Translations under genes and position numbers: made by a program
In this document: piece by piece, positions 45,051 through 53,517 of the stretch
Position numbering within the stretch: the first letter of the stretch is position 1
Layout: the number at the start of each line of letters is the position of its first letter
Source: Lachnospiraceae bacterium
Lineage (GTDB): Bacteria; Bacillota; Clostridia; Lachnospirales; Lachnospiraceae
NCBI GenBank assembly: GCA_902363555.1
Contig: CABJAM010000001.1
Coordinates: 310,001 to 374,000 of the forward strand
Length of the DNA: 64,000 bases
Direction: 5' to 3'
The notes under the pieces: model-generated
Databases searched by the model: none
What the model saw: the letters and a program-made list of their open reading frames with translations, nothing else
What the model was told of the DNA's origin: nothing

Positions 45051-46076
45051 TTATTTGCCATCTGTGTATCCTTCCGCAAGGTCAATAACCTCTTTAATTT
45101 CCTCGATTAAAGCCTCCTCGCTTGGCAGATATAATTGATACTTGCTCGTCAGGATCGTTGTGTTATCTTTCGGGAGTGTAATTTTCGCAAGTAAGTCATT
45201 TTTTGCGGTACAAAGCAGTATGCCAATTGTTGGGGTTTCGTCCGGCAGCTTTTCATATCTATCGTAGTAGTTGACATACATTTGAAGTTGTCCTAAATCC
45301 TCATGCGTTAGCTTATGAGTCTTAATTTCAATAATGACGAAACAGCGGAGCAGCCTGTTATACAAGACCAAATCCACAAAAAATTCGTCGTCTTCAAGCA
45401 GAATCCGACGTTGCCGCGCAACAAATGAAAAGCCGTTGCCCAGTTCCAGCAGAAATTCCTGTAAATGGGTTATCAGTGCGGCTTCCAAGTCTTGTTCGTA
45501 GTAGTGAGCCTCCCGTTTCAAGCCGAGAAACTCTAAGAACATTGGATCTTTGATAATCTCCGTTGGCTTCGTCGGTATGCGCTCTTTTCGGGCAACTGCA
45601 AGAACAGCTTCCCTGTCATTTGAAAGTAATAGACGTTCGTAAAGCTGAGAGTTGATCTGCCGTTCAAGTTCACGACCCGTCCATCCGTTATTGATTGCTT
45701 CAAGCTCATAATACTCGCGTTTGTAATCGTCGTCTATACCAATGAGCTGTCGATATTGCGACCAGTTCAGTTGCGGATGTACTTCTCTGGTTGTAGGATA
45801 CAGGCGATAGAACTTCCGTGCCCGTGTTAACTGTGTATATGAAAAACCGCTTCCAAATTCTGCTTCAATTTGCCTGGCTAGGTTCTTAATGAGATACTCA
45901 CCATATGCGGCCCGATCTTGTCCTCGCTGCTCCTCAATGAATATACGTTCACCAAGATGCCAGTACATCATCATTCGCATGAATTCTACACTATGAACGG
46001 CATTGCTGCGAGCATCAATAATTATTTTTCGTATATCCGCGTAAAATGTCTTATTTATACCATCTATTTCTCTCAT
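45051..46076 (-). CDS. DUF1016 (YhcG-type) PD-(D/E)XK nuclease protein
   Basis: A 341-residue protein of the DUF1016 group. The N-terminal half is helical (DUF1016_N, YWHLGERI and ARKFYRLYP), and the C-terminal half holds a PD-(D/E)XK core: Asp in FFVDLVLYN, then EIK in FVIIEIKTHKL. Such proteins are often found in mobile or defence contexts, but no partner gene is present. ATG 46076 has AGGTGG five bases upstream; a GTG nine bases earlier is less likely. The gene has a near-consensus promoter and a perfect 16 bp palindrome in its leader. Confidence 0.88.
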   Translation of the reverse strand: MREIDGINKTFYADIRKIIIDARSNAVHSVEFMRMMMYWHLGERIFIEEQRGQDRAAYGEYLIKNLARQIEAEFGSGFSYTQLTRARKFYRLYPTTREVHPQLNWSQYRQLIGIDDDYKREYYELEAINNGWTGRELERQINSQLYERLLLSNDREAVLAVARKERIPTKPTEIIKDPMFLEFLGLKREAHYYEQDLEAALITHLQEFLLELGNGFSFVARQRRILLEDDEFFVDLVLYNRLLRCFVIIEIKTHKLTHEDLGQLQMYVNYYDRYEKLPDETPTIGILLCTAKNDLLAKITLPKDNTTILTSKYQLYLPSEEALIEEIKEVIDLAEGYTDGK

Positions 46077-46125
46077 AATTACCACCTAAACTATATACTT
46101 TTTGGTTGGTTATTTTCTTGAATTG

Positions 46126-46201
46126 TTGCCGCATGCGGCAATAATTTCATTCGAAATACATAAGGTTAATTCATTATATATTAGGTTTTATAAATTGTCA
46201 A
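46126..46201 (-). promoter_or_regulatory. DUF1016 promoter and leader palindrome
   Basis: Minus-strand TTGACA (46196-46201), 17 bp, TATAAT (46173-46178). The palindrome TTGCCGCATGCGGCAA (46126-46141) lies in the leader, about 25-40 nt after the start point, and could be an operator or hairpin. Confidence 0.8.
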
Positions 46202-46247
46202 AGTAATTGAGACGGTTAATAATGCGGTGACGCGCCGTAAACTAAAC

Positions 46248-46346
46248 GGTCTGCGCAGTAAGTTTGCAGACCTTCTTAAACTGTTACACTGTAAAAAACT
46301 GATCCTTGGTGTATTCTTGACACTGCACCTGCCCGGGTCTTATAAT
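46248..46346 (+). promoter_or_regulatory. Promoter for the phosphodiesterase gene, with decayed dyad
   Basis: TTGACA (46317-46322), 18 bp, TATAAT (46341-46346), leaving a 60-nt leader. Upstream are a 7 bp stem GGTCTGC/GCAGACC (46248-46272) and a degenerate family-A right arm AAACTGTTAC (46278-46287). Confidence 0.75.
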
Positions 46347-46408
46347 AATCCTGTAATGAGAAAAAATGGTATCTTCAAATTTATAATAATGAAAGCGGAG
46401 GGATTCCC

Positions 46409-47152
46409 ATGTCAAAAAATTTTGCTCACAGAGGCTTTTCCGGAAAGTATCCCGAGAACACCATGCTCGCCTTCAAAAAGGCGTATGAGGTGGGCTGCGA
46501 TGGTATAGAGCTGGACGTGCATCTGACAAAGGATAACGTCATGGTCATCATCCATGATGAGGACATTGAGCGCACCACCAATGGCAGAGGTGCGGTGAAA
46601 GATTTTACATTTGAGGAGCTGAGGAAGTTTGATGCCAGCGCAGGCTTTGCCGGCCAGTACGGCTTCAATCCCATTCCATCCTTTGAGGAATACGTGGAAT
46701 GGGTAAAGGACCTGGACATCATCACCAATGTGGAAATCAAAAACAGCGTCTATTACTACGATGGCCTGGAGGAAGCACTGATCGATATGATCCGGAAGAA
46801 TCACATTGAGGACAAGATCATCTTTTCCTCGTTCAACAATGCTTCCATTATGAAATGCAAGACCCTGGCGCCGGAGATCCAGTGCGGCTTCCTCATGGAC
46901 GGCTGCATCGGCAATGCGGGCGCCTACGCCAAAAAGATGGGCGTAGAATGCGTACATCCGGACTGGCACCGGCTCAGTGACGCGGAGATTGCTGGCTGTC
47001 AAAGGCTGGGGATAAAGATCAATACATGGACCGTCAACGATGAAAAGGAAATGATCCGCCTGAGAGATCTGGGCGTTGACGGCATTATCAGCAACTATCC
47101 GGACGTGTGCGGTTCTTTCTTGGGTTCGGGGCCCAGTTCGTCCGGCCTGTGA
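46409..47152 (+). CDS. Glycerophosphodiester phosphodiesterase
   Basis: A cytoplasmic GDPD-family enzyme of 247 residues that hydrolyses glycerophosphodiesters to glycerol-3-phosphate and an alcohol. Key residues are present: His7 in AHRGF, Glu16 in PENT, Glu34 and Asp36 in GIELDVHLT, and His49 in IIHDED. The family ends near GVDGIISNYPD; the last 14 or so residues (GSFLGSGPSSSGL) are additional and are encoded by the left arm of a 112 bp inverted repeat, together with the stop codon. Ribosome site GGAGGG. Activity is probably unaffected, since the tail lies after the barrel. Confidence 0.92.
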   Translation: MSKNFAHRGFSGKYPENTMLAFKKAYEVGCDGIELDVHLTKDNVMVIIHDEDIERTTNGRGAVKDFTFEELRKFDASAGFAGQYGFNPIPSFEEYVEWVKDLDIITNVEIKNSVYYYDGLEEALIDMIRKNHIEDKIIFSSFNNASIMKCKTLAPEIQCGFLMDGCIGNAGAYAKKMGVECVHPDWHRLSDAEIAGCQRLGIKINTWTVNDEKEMIRLRDLGVDGIISNYPDVCGSFLGSGPSSSGL

Positions 47153-47580
47153 CTCCGGGGCTGCTTTCCCGGGGCTGGGGCAGGGTCTTTGGCGACTCGG
47201 TCTGTACCCCTTTTGGAAAGGCCATCTCCGGGCTTAAGTTCGACTAAGGTTAAAAAGGCATTCGTTCGGGGCACCGGGCCAATGTTCATCCAAACTCTTT
47301 TAAAGCGGAATTGCGCTGATGCGCAAGCAGGTCATCAATTTTCTCCGAAAATTGGTGACAAGATATGACTTTGGCTGAACTTGGCCCTCAGAATCCGGCT
47401 TTGGAAGCACGGATTCTGGCCCCGATCGAGCGCCTTTTTAACCTAAGTCTTACTAAAGCCCTGCGTAAGCCTTTCCCAAAGGGGTACAGACCGAGTCGCC
47501 AAAGACCCTGCCCCAGCCCCGGGAAAGCAGCCCCGGAGTCACAGGCCGGACGAACCGGGCCCCGAACCCGGGAAAGAACC
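47111..47580. repeat. Long inverted repeat joining two convergent genes
   Basis: Left arm 47111-47222 and right arm 47469-47580 are reverse complements with about four mismatches in 112 bp. A weaker match extends about 50 bp inward (including GGTTAAAAAGGC). The 246 bp centre carries family-B copy B3 and no convincing gene. The stops of both flanking genes lie at the same place in each arm (47152 and 47539). Confidence 0.9.
47309..47363. repeat. Family-B two-hairpin element, copy B3
   Basis: TTGCGCTGATGCGCAA, then GGTCATCAATTTTC/GAAAATTGGTGAC. Same orientation as B2, in the centre of the long inverted repeat. Confidence 0.85.
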
Positions 47581-48897
47581 TGTGTCCGGCCGGGTAAGTA
47601 ATACCGAAGCATAAAAGATACCGTCCGTCCATTGGAACCTTGCGGTTCCGTTATAATGGGCGGCGATATTTTTTACGGAAGCCGTGCCGATGCCCATGCC
47701 GTCATGTCTGGAGGATTGGTAATTTCCGTGGACTTCCACCGGCGGTTTGGCCGGGCCATTATCCACGGTCAGTATGAGCTGGTCGTCATTTCGGATAAGG
47801 GCGGATATTTTAATAAAAGGGTGTTCCTTCGCCGGAACATCCTTTTCCGCTTCTATGGCATTTTCCAGAAGATTTCCAAGAAGCACGCATACATCCGGTT
47901 CTGCGATAAACAACTGCTGGGGAAGCGATTCCAGCGCCGTATAAAAGGAAATATGTGCGGCCAGTGCCTCCTGCTCATAGTAATTGATGATCGTATTGAC
48001 CGCATAGTTGGCGCAGCAGGTCCGTGTCGTATCCCCGGGTAAACCGGCCGCATACAAAGTAATGTAGTTATTGAGCGCTTCTTTATTTCCATCCCTGAGA
48101 TAAGCCTGGATCAGCGTTAAATGCTGTCGGAGGTTATGGCGGGCCTCACGTGTATCTTTGATCTGCTGCAGCAGCATGTGATACTGCTTTTTCTGGAGCC
48201 GCAGCAGGGCGGCGTCCGATTCTGCCTGGTGTTCAAGGAGCGCCTGCTTTTTCATGCTCTCCAGAGAGCTGAGCAGTATATAATAGACGATAAAGCAGCA
48301 AAAGAGAAGTCCAACCCGCGCAAATAAGTATCGTAGCTGACCGACGGAATCCGGTGTTTGCTGTGCAGTAAACATGAGAACAATAAAGCTGCAAAAGCCG
48401 GGAACGAGCCAAAATGTCCGCCACAGCCGTGGGGCATTGACCTGAAGCATACGATTGGCGGTCCGCCTGAGAAAATAAAAGATCAGCGGAAGCGTGGCGC
48501 CCAGCAAAATGAGATGAAGGCCAAAGCCGGACCACGACATAAAGTCTTCCCCATTGCGCAGCCGGGTGAGCAGATAAAATACGATTCCCCGGATCATCAG
48601 CAGGTAATCCATAATAAACAGGAAAAAGAACAGGATAATGGACGGTTGTATTTTCATGGCAATGATATCCACAAGGAAACATATCGGGATAAACAAAAAT
48701 TCCGCGCTTTTATATGGTATGCCCATGAGCGCGCACAGGCCGATGCCTGCAAATACGACCATTTCTCCCAGAAATACAAGCAGGAGCGCCGCCGGTTTGG
48801 AAAAACGCAGCCGGTTCCAGAACGGGTAGAGGGAGAGCAGCCAGTAAGGGAAGGTGGCCATAAAAAGCTGAAAGAAATATTCGACTGTTGGATACAT
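47539..48897 (-). CDS. GHKL sensor histidine kinase (AgrC/ComD-like)
   Basis: A 452-residue membrane kinase. The N-terminal half has about six or seven helices (to about residue 215), followed by a coiled coil, the H-box EARHNLRQHLTLIQ and a GHKL ATPase with LLGNLLENAIEAEKD and GMGIGTASVKNIAAHY. Such kinases typically sense peptides and act through a LytTR regulator; the regulator gene is directly upstream (stop and start share one base). The family ends near YASVLL; the extra tail GSFPGSGPGSSGL is supplied by the right arm of the inverted repeat and matches the tail of the convergent phosphodiesterase. Confidence 0.88.
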   Translation of the reverse strand: MYPTVEYFFQLFMATFPYWLLSLYPFWNRLRFSKPAALLLVFLGEMVVFAGIGLCALMGIPYKSAEFLFIPICFLVDIIAMKIQPSIILFFFLFIMDYLLMIRGIVFYLLTRLRNGEDFMSWSGFGLHLILLGATLPLIFYFLRRTANRMLQVNAPRLWRTFWLVPGFCSFIVLMFTAQQTPDSVGQLRYLFARVGLLFCCFIVYYILLSSLESMKKQALLEHQAESDAALLRLQKKQYHMLLQQIKDTREARHNLRQHLTLIQAYLRDGNKEALNNYITLYAAGLPGDTTRTCCANYAVNTIINYYEQEALAAHISFYTALESLPQQLFIAEPDVCVLLGNLLENAIEAEKDVPAKEHPFIKISALIRNDDQLILTVDNGPAKPPVEVHGNYQSSRHDGMGIGTASVKNIAAHYNGTARFQWTDGIFYASVLLTRPDTGSFPGSGPGSSGL

Positions 48898-49625
48898 TAA
48901 CGGTCACCTCCCCGGGCCTGGGCAAACAGATAGTCGGTAAAAGCTTCCTTCATTGCGGCTCTTTTGGAACGGCTGATCGGTAACTGTTCGCCATTGTATA
49001 AAATAAATTCTGCGTTTCGTATATCTCTGACCTGATCAAAATTTACGATAATTCCGCGGCAGCAGCTCTGGAATTTGCCGGAATCCGGAAGCTGCGCGGC
49101 GATTTCCGCCAGGGTCATATAGGTGGAAATGGTGCTGAGCTCCGTGTGCACCTCCACCACTCTGTGGGCAGATGTGATATAGACAATCGTGTCCACCGGG
49201 ATTTTCCGAAGCTGCCGCTGCTCCCGGACTTCGATATAAGCCGGCAGTGCATAAAGCTTTTGAACCCTGAGCAGGACAGCGCGGACACTCTCCACGGTAA
49301 AGGGCTTAACCAGATAGTCCATAGCCCAGACAGAGTAGCCTTCCAGTGCAAAGGCCCTCTCCGTTGTGGTAAATACAAGGCACTGGCTGTCACTTCTTTT
49401 ACGGATTTTCCGGGCAATCTCAAGCCCGTTCAGATGCTCCTTCCCCAGTAAAATATCTAAAAAAATAACTGAAAATTCGCCCGGCTCGTAGACACATAGA
49501 AGGTCCTCGCCTTCTGAAAATATTCTGATTTCTGCACTAAGCTGCAGGTCGTGCAGCACCTCCATAAGCATCTGCCGCAGGATAAGTGCATCGCTGGACA
49601 GATCATCGACAATCGCAAGCTTCAT
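48897..49625 (-). CDS. LytTR-family response regulator
   Basis: A 242-residue AgrA-like regulator. The receiver domain has Asp57 in VIFLDILL and Lys107 in DYLVKPF. The C-terminal LytTR DNA-binding domain (about 135-238) includes VYITSAHRVVEVHT and FQSCCRGIIVNFDQV. It is the first gene of the pair with the GHKL kinase. Start ATG 49625 follows GAAGGA. The promoter candidate upstream is interrupted from the gene by a family-B repeat. No peptide precursor gene is obvious nearby. Confidence 0.9.
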   Translation of the reverse strand: MKLAIVDDLSSDALILRQMLMEVLHDLQLSAEIRIFSEGEDLLCVYEPGEFSVIFLDILLGKEHLNGLEIARKIRKRSDSQCLVFTTTERAFALEGYSVWAMDYLVKPFTVESVRAVLLRVQKLYALPAYIEVREQRQLRKIPVDTIVYITSAHRVVEVHTELSTISTYMTLAEIAAQLPDSGKFQSCCRGIIVNFDQVRDIRNAEFILYNGEQLPISRSKRAAMKEAFTDYLFAQARGGDR

Positions 49626-49654
49626 ATCTTTAAATCCTTCTTTATTTAGTATCG

Positions 49655-49760
49655 GCGCAGTTCTTATTATAATTTGTCACCAATTTCCCTTTGGGAAATT
49701 GATGACCTGCCTGCGCATCAGCGCAGTTCTTATTATACCAAATTATCATTGCGATGACCA
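49655..49760 (-). promoter_or_regulatory. Response-regulator promoter with family-B copy B4
   Basis: Minus-strand TGGTCA (49755-49760), 17 bp, TATAAT (49732-49737). Copy B4 (49673-49726) follows: an 8 bp perfect stem AATTTCCC/GGGAAATT and TGCGC-ATCA-GCGCA. The 17 bp sequence GCGCAGTTCTTATTATA occurs on both sides (49655-49671 and 49721-49737). Confidence 0.75.
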
Positions 49761-50068
49761 TATTTAAAGCGTCACAGATGCATTTCAGACATGAAACCCG
49801 CCATTTGGACAGGGTTTGTTGAAATCCATCTATTCGGATGCTATGTTAGTCTCAGATAAGAGTGTCCGCAGATTTTCCGTGGAAAATAAAGGTAAAACTG
49901 CCCCAAACTATCCTTTCGGAGAGTTCCGTTTTCCGGGGCGAGTTAGTAAAATAGTATATGAGTGGAACAGTTTTGCCTCTACAAACTGTTCCTGTAAAGT
50001 TTCAGATGACTTCTCAAAAAGAAGCCTGTGGTAACATTTGGGAAGGACATCGGGAAAGCAGGGTGTAT
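49761..50068 (+). promoter_or_regulatory. Leader region of the LuxR-type regulator
   Basis: Promoter TTGAAA (49819-49824), 17 bp, TATGTT (49842-49847), giving a leader of about 215 nt. It carries family-A copy A9, GGAACAGTTT/AAACTGTTCC with a 9-nt loop (49964-49992). Weak in-frame codons upstream of 50069 have no good ribosome site. Confidence 0.65.
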
Positions 50069-52444
50069 ATGGAGCTTGAAGTAGATACGTTTGCCGACGT
50101 GGACGATAAATATATCCGTCCGGAGTCTGCCGAAAAGAAGATAAAGGAAGCGCAGATAACGTTACAGACCGTATATATTTATGGCGCGTCCGGCTTTGGA
50201 AAAACCTCTTTTATTAAAAACTTTCTGGGCCGCAGAAAATATATTTATTTACAGGCCGGAGATATCGCAGGGAAGCTTCCGGAGCCATCGGATTTAAAGC
50301 AGTGCCGGATCGTGGTGATCGACGATTTTCACCTGGCCCGGTCAGAGGAGCTTCTGGAATTTATAGAGCAGTTGGAAGCCCGCAGAGTTATATGGCTGAT
50401 TCTCATTGGCCGGGGAGAGATTCCCCCATGGCTTTTGCCAATCTCCTTTAAGCGGGATTTTGCCTTAATTACGGAAGAGGATCTTACACTGAGCGAATCC
50501 GAGGTGAAAAAATGTCTATTGAAATGGATTGTGACTGTGGACGAGGAGACGCTTCATCATATCTATGTATTGACCTGCGGCTGCGGCCTGCCGGTGCGCA
50601 TTATTGCCATGGAACTGGCCCGGGGAAGTCAGTACAGCCCTGCGTTTGTTAAAGCGCAGCAAAAAAAATACTGGCAATATCTGGAGTATCATGTGTACGC
50701 TCAATGGAGCAGGGAACTGCAGGACTTTCTCATGGAGCTGTCTTTGGTGGAGTGCTTTGATATTTATTTTGCGGAAATGATGACCGGCCGCCAGAATGTG
50801 GAGGCGCTCATTGCCCAGGCCAAAGTTGTGGGAAATTTTATTTTAGAGAAAAATGGAAAATATTATCTGCGCAGGCCATTGCGCCTGAGTATGAGACATC
50901 GACTTAACCTGCGGTGCAGCAGGGAGGAGCGGGATAAGCTTTATTATAATGCAGGAAGGGCTTACGAAAGTCTTGGAATGATCACAGACGCGCTGGCGAT
51001 GTATGAAGCCTGTGGGAACGGGGAACGGATTTCTGAATTGCTGGTGGACAATGCCAGGAAAGACCCGGGAACCGGGTACTATTATGAATTGCGTCATTAT
51101 TATCTGTCGCTGCCGGAGGAAACCGTAAAAAAGCATGTGGAACTTATGGCCGGCATGAGTATGCTTGAGTCGATCCTGCTTAATTGTGAGGAGAGTGAGC
51201 GGTGGTATCAGGAACTTAAAAGCTTTGAAAAGCACCATAGCGGCAGCCAAAAGCGCGCAGCCGCAAGCTGGATATTATATCTGGATATCGGTCTGCCCCA
51301 CAGAGGCAGTGCAGGACTTGTGACCTTATTTAAAAATGCGGGGGCGCTTTTGCTCAAACGCCAGGTCGTACTGCCGTCATTTTCTGTGACGAGCAATCTT
51401 CCATCATTGATGAATGGTGGGAAGGATTTTTGTCAATGGAGTAAAAGAGATAAAGAGCTGGCGGCAAGTATTGGAAAAGTTGTCGTGCTGGTCCTTGGAA
51501 AATATGGAAAGGGCCTTGTGTGTCTGGCGCTGGCTGAGAGTGGATTTGAGCGTGGGGCAGATGACGATGAGGTATCTGATCTGGCAAATCGCGGAAGAAT
51601 ACAGGCGGAGGCCGGAGGAAAGCTGGAACTGAACTTTGTGGGCGTGGGTATTTTAACACGGCTGTATGTCATCCATGGCCGCTGCGGCGAGGCAAAAGAG
51701 CTTTTGGACAGCTTTTACTGCCGGGCAGAGCAGGAGGGTGCGGTAAAGCTTCTTCCCAACATTAAAGCGATGGCGTGCCGACTGGCCCTGTATGAAGAAA
51801 ATCGTGAGGCGGTGGAGCGCTGGATGGCCGAAGCTCCCAGCGAGGGTGATGACTTTTGCACCTTTGACCGTTACCGCTACCTGACAAAGGCGCGGGTCTA
51901 TCTGTATTTTGGAAAATATGACAGCGCCCGGAGTCTTATCCAGCAGCTTTTATATTATTCGGACGTCATAAAACGCACTTACATACGCATGGAAGCCACA
52001 CTGCTGCTGGCCATCGTTCAGTACCGGATGGGAAATGTCTGCTGGAAGGACAGCCTTCAAAACGCACTGGACAGTGCGCAGGAATATCATTTTGTGCGCT
52101 TGATATCCAGAGAGGGCGCCGCCATCTGGGAGCTTCTGAAGGCTTTTCACTGGCAGACCAGTGACAGGGACTTTGTTGGCCAGGTCATGGCGGAGACTGA
52201 AAAGGTGGCGCTGGCCTATCCCGGTTATTTAAAGAATCACATTGAGGGCAGGGCTGTCTTTGGAGAAAATGCGCTCAAAATACTGCGTTTGCAGGCTCAG
52301 GGGCTGTCCAACAGTGAGATTGGTGAACTTTTGGGGATCAAGGAGAGCACCGTAAAATATCACAGCAAACAGACCTATCGTAAGCTGGGGGTGAAAAGCA
52401 AGACTGCGGCAGTGATGGAAGCGCGGCGGCAGAAGCTGATCTAG
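50069..52444 (+). CDS. LuxR-family STAND/MalT-like transcriptional regulator
   Basis: A large signal-transducing regulator of 791 residues. Walker A is GASGFGKTS (39-47), Walker B IVVIDDFHL (about 85-93), followed by the helical STAND region, a TPR-like sensor region (about 290-680) and a C-terminal LuxR helix-turn-helix (LQAQGLSNSEIGELLGIKES... then KLGVKSKTAAV). Proteins of this type bind an inducer and ATP and then multimerise on DNA, as MalT does. ATG 50069 (reading MELEVDTF) with GGGTG is preferred; the frame is open 37 codons further upstream. The patatin gene that follows may be a target. Confidence 0.85.
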   Translation: MELEVDTFADVDDKYIRPESAEKKIKEAQITLQTVYIYGASGFGKTSFIKNFLGRRKYIYLQAGDIAGKLPEPSDLKQCRIVVIDDFHLARSEELLEFIEQLEARRVIWLILIGRGEIPPWLLPISFKRDFALITEEDLTLSESEVKKCLLKWIVTVDEETLHHIYVLTCGCGLPVRIIAMELARGSQYSPAFVKAQQKKYWQYLEYHVYAQWSRELQDFLMELSLVECFDIYFAEMMTGRQNVEALIAQAKVVGNFILEKNGKYYLRRPLRLSMRHRLNLRCSREERDKLYYNAGRAYESLGMITDALAMYEACGNGERISELLVDNARKDPGTGYYYELRHYYLSLPEETVKKHVELMAGMSMLESILLNCEESERWYQELKSFEKHHSGSQKRAAASWILYLDIGLPHRGSAGLVTLFKNAGALLLKRQVVLPSFSVTSNLPSLMNGGKDFCQWSKRDKELAASIGKVVVLVLGKYGKGLVCLALAESGFERGADDDEVSDLANRGRIQAEAGGKLELNFVGVGILTRLYVIHGRCGEAKELLDSFYCRAEQEGAVKLLPNIKAMACRLALYEENREAVERWMAEAPSEGDDFCTFDRYRYLTKARVYLYFGKYDSARSLIQQLLYYSDVIKRTYIRMEATLLLAIVQYRMGNVCWKDSLQNALDSAQEYHFVRLISREGAAIWELLKAFHWQTSDRDFVGQVMAETEKVALAYPGYLKNHIEGRAVFGENALKILRLQAQGLSNSEIGELLGIKESTVKYHSKQTYRKLGVKSKTAAVMEARRQKLI

Positions 52445-52493
52445 CGCGCCATCCAGTTCAGTTTCATTTCTGGCTGAATGGAGCACTGGCGCG
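52445..52493 (+). terminator. Stem-loop after the LuxR-type gene
   Basis: CGCGCCA pairs with TGGCGCG, with an inner TCCA-TTCAG/CTGAA-TGGA stem. It is followed by TGTTTGC rather than a T-run, so it may terminate weakly or stabilise the 3' end. Confidence 0.6.
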
Positions 52494-52547
52494 TGTTTGC
52501 AAATTCCGGCAGGAAAATACACGCTAAAAAAGAACGGAGATCGATTT

Positions 52548-53408
52548 ATGGATAAAACAGGCCTTGTTTTAGAAGGCGGCGCCAACCGGGGGATATTCAC
52601 GGCGGGCGTCCTGGACTATTTCAGAGAACAGGGATGGTATACGCCTTATGTAGTGTCCGTATCCATTGGCAGTTGTAACGCCATGGATTACGTATCAAGG
52701 CAGATTGGACGGACGAAGTCATGTATGCTTCCCAATGGGCGCAATGCGCCGCCCATTCACTGGAAGCATCTGCGACACAAGAAAACCATGGTGGATATGG
52801 ACCTGGTTTTTGATACATACCCGAATCAAACGGTGCCCTTTGACTATGATACATACTTTGCATCCGATATCATCAGTGAATACGTGGTGACCAACTGTAT
52901 CAGCGGTCGAGCGGAATATTTGACGGAAGCAAAGGACCGGCGGCGTCTTATGACGATCGGGCGGGCAAGCTGTAGTATGCCCTATATATCGCCCATGGTG
53001 ACGCTGGACGGTGTGCCATATCTGGACGGAGGGATTGCCGACGCGATCCCATTGCGCCGGGCCATAAAAATGGGTTATAAGAAAAATATTGTCATCCTTA
53101 CCCGGGAAAAGGGCTATATAAAAAAGGATTCCAGAGCGGCCAGGCTTTTAAATAAAAAATTTTACAGTGAATATCCTCAGCTTGTTCGCCAGTTGGAGCA
53201 TAAGTTTTATGAATATAATGAAACGCTCCGGTATGTGGAATCGCTGGAGAGCAAGGGCCAGGTGCTGTTGATCCGGCCGTCAAAAATACTGGCCGGCCGG
53301 ATGGATAATAAGCCTGCGCATCTGGAGGCTTTTTATAAGCAGGGCTATGAAATGGCAAAGGCGCGGAGTGAGGAGATCCGGAGCTTTTTGTATGGCGGGG
53401 CGTTCTGA
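52548..53408 (+). CDS. Patatin-like phospholipase, YjjU type
   Basis: A 286-residue lipid acyl hydrolase fold. The oxyanion motif GGANRG (10-15) and the catalytic-dyad Asp in YLDGGIADAIP are present. The nucleophile elbow, usually GVSAG, reads SVSIGS with Ser39, so the first Gly is Ser37. Close relatives of the YjjU group use GVSAGACNA, which aligns with SVSIGSCNA here. The change may reduce activity or alter substrate. ATG 52548 has ACGGAG at good spacing; a longer in-frame start lies in the upstream stem-loop. Confidence 0.88.
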   Translation: MDKTGLVLEGGANRGIFTAGVLDYFREQGWYTPYVVSVSIGSCNAMDYVSRQIGRTKSCMLPNGRNAPPIHWKHLRHKKTMVDMDLVFDTYPNQTVPFDYDTYFASDIISEYVVTNCISGRAEYLTEAKDRRRLMTIGRASCSMPYISPMVTLDGVPYLDGGIADAIPLRRAIKMGYKKNIVILTREKGYIKKDSRAARLLNKKFYSEYPQLVRQLEHKFYEYNETLRYVESLESKGQVLLIRPSKILAGRMDNKPAHLEAFYKQGYEMAKARSEEIRSFLYGGAF

Positions 53409-53517
53409 GAAAATGCCATCTTCGGACAAGCGCTGCTGAAAATGAATCAATATGGTGACAGTTTGGCAACTATGAACGGTTGCTGGATTTGGAGATGAAA
53501 GGAGATATATCAGGATT

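Noticed and set aside
47223..47468. Promoter inversion switch
   Set aside because: The centre of the inverted repeat has no convincing promoter pointing to either convergent gene, and both genes end there, so a classical phase switch is not supported.
47365..47601. A 78-codon frame in the centre and right arm of the inverted repeat
   Set aside because: It reads the repeat in the antisense direction, rich in Pro/Arg/Gly, without a ribosome site.
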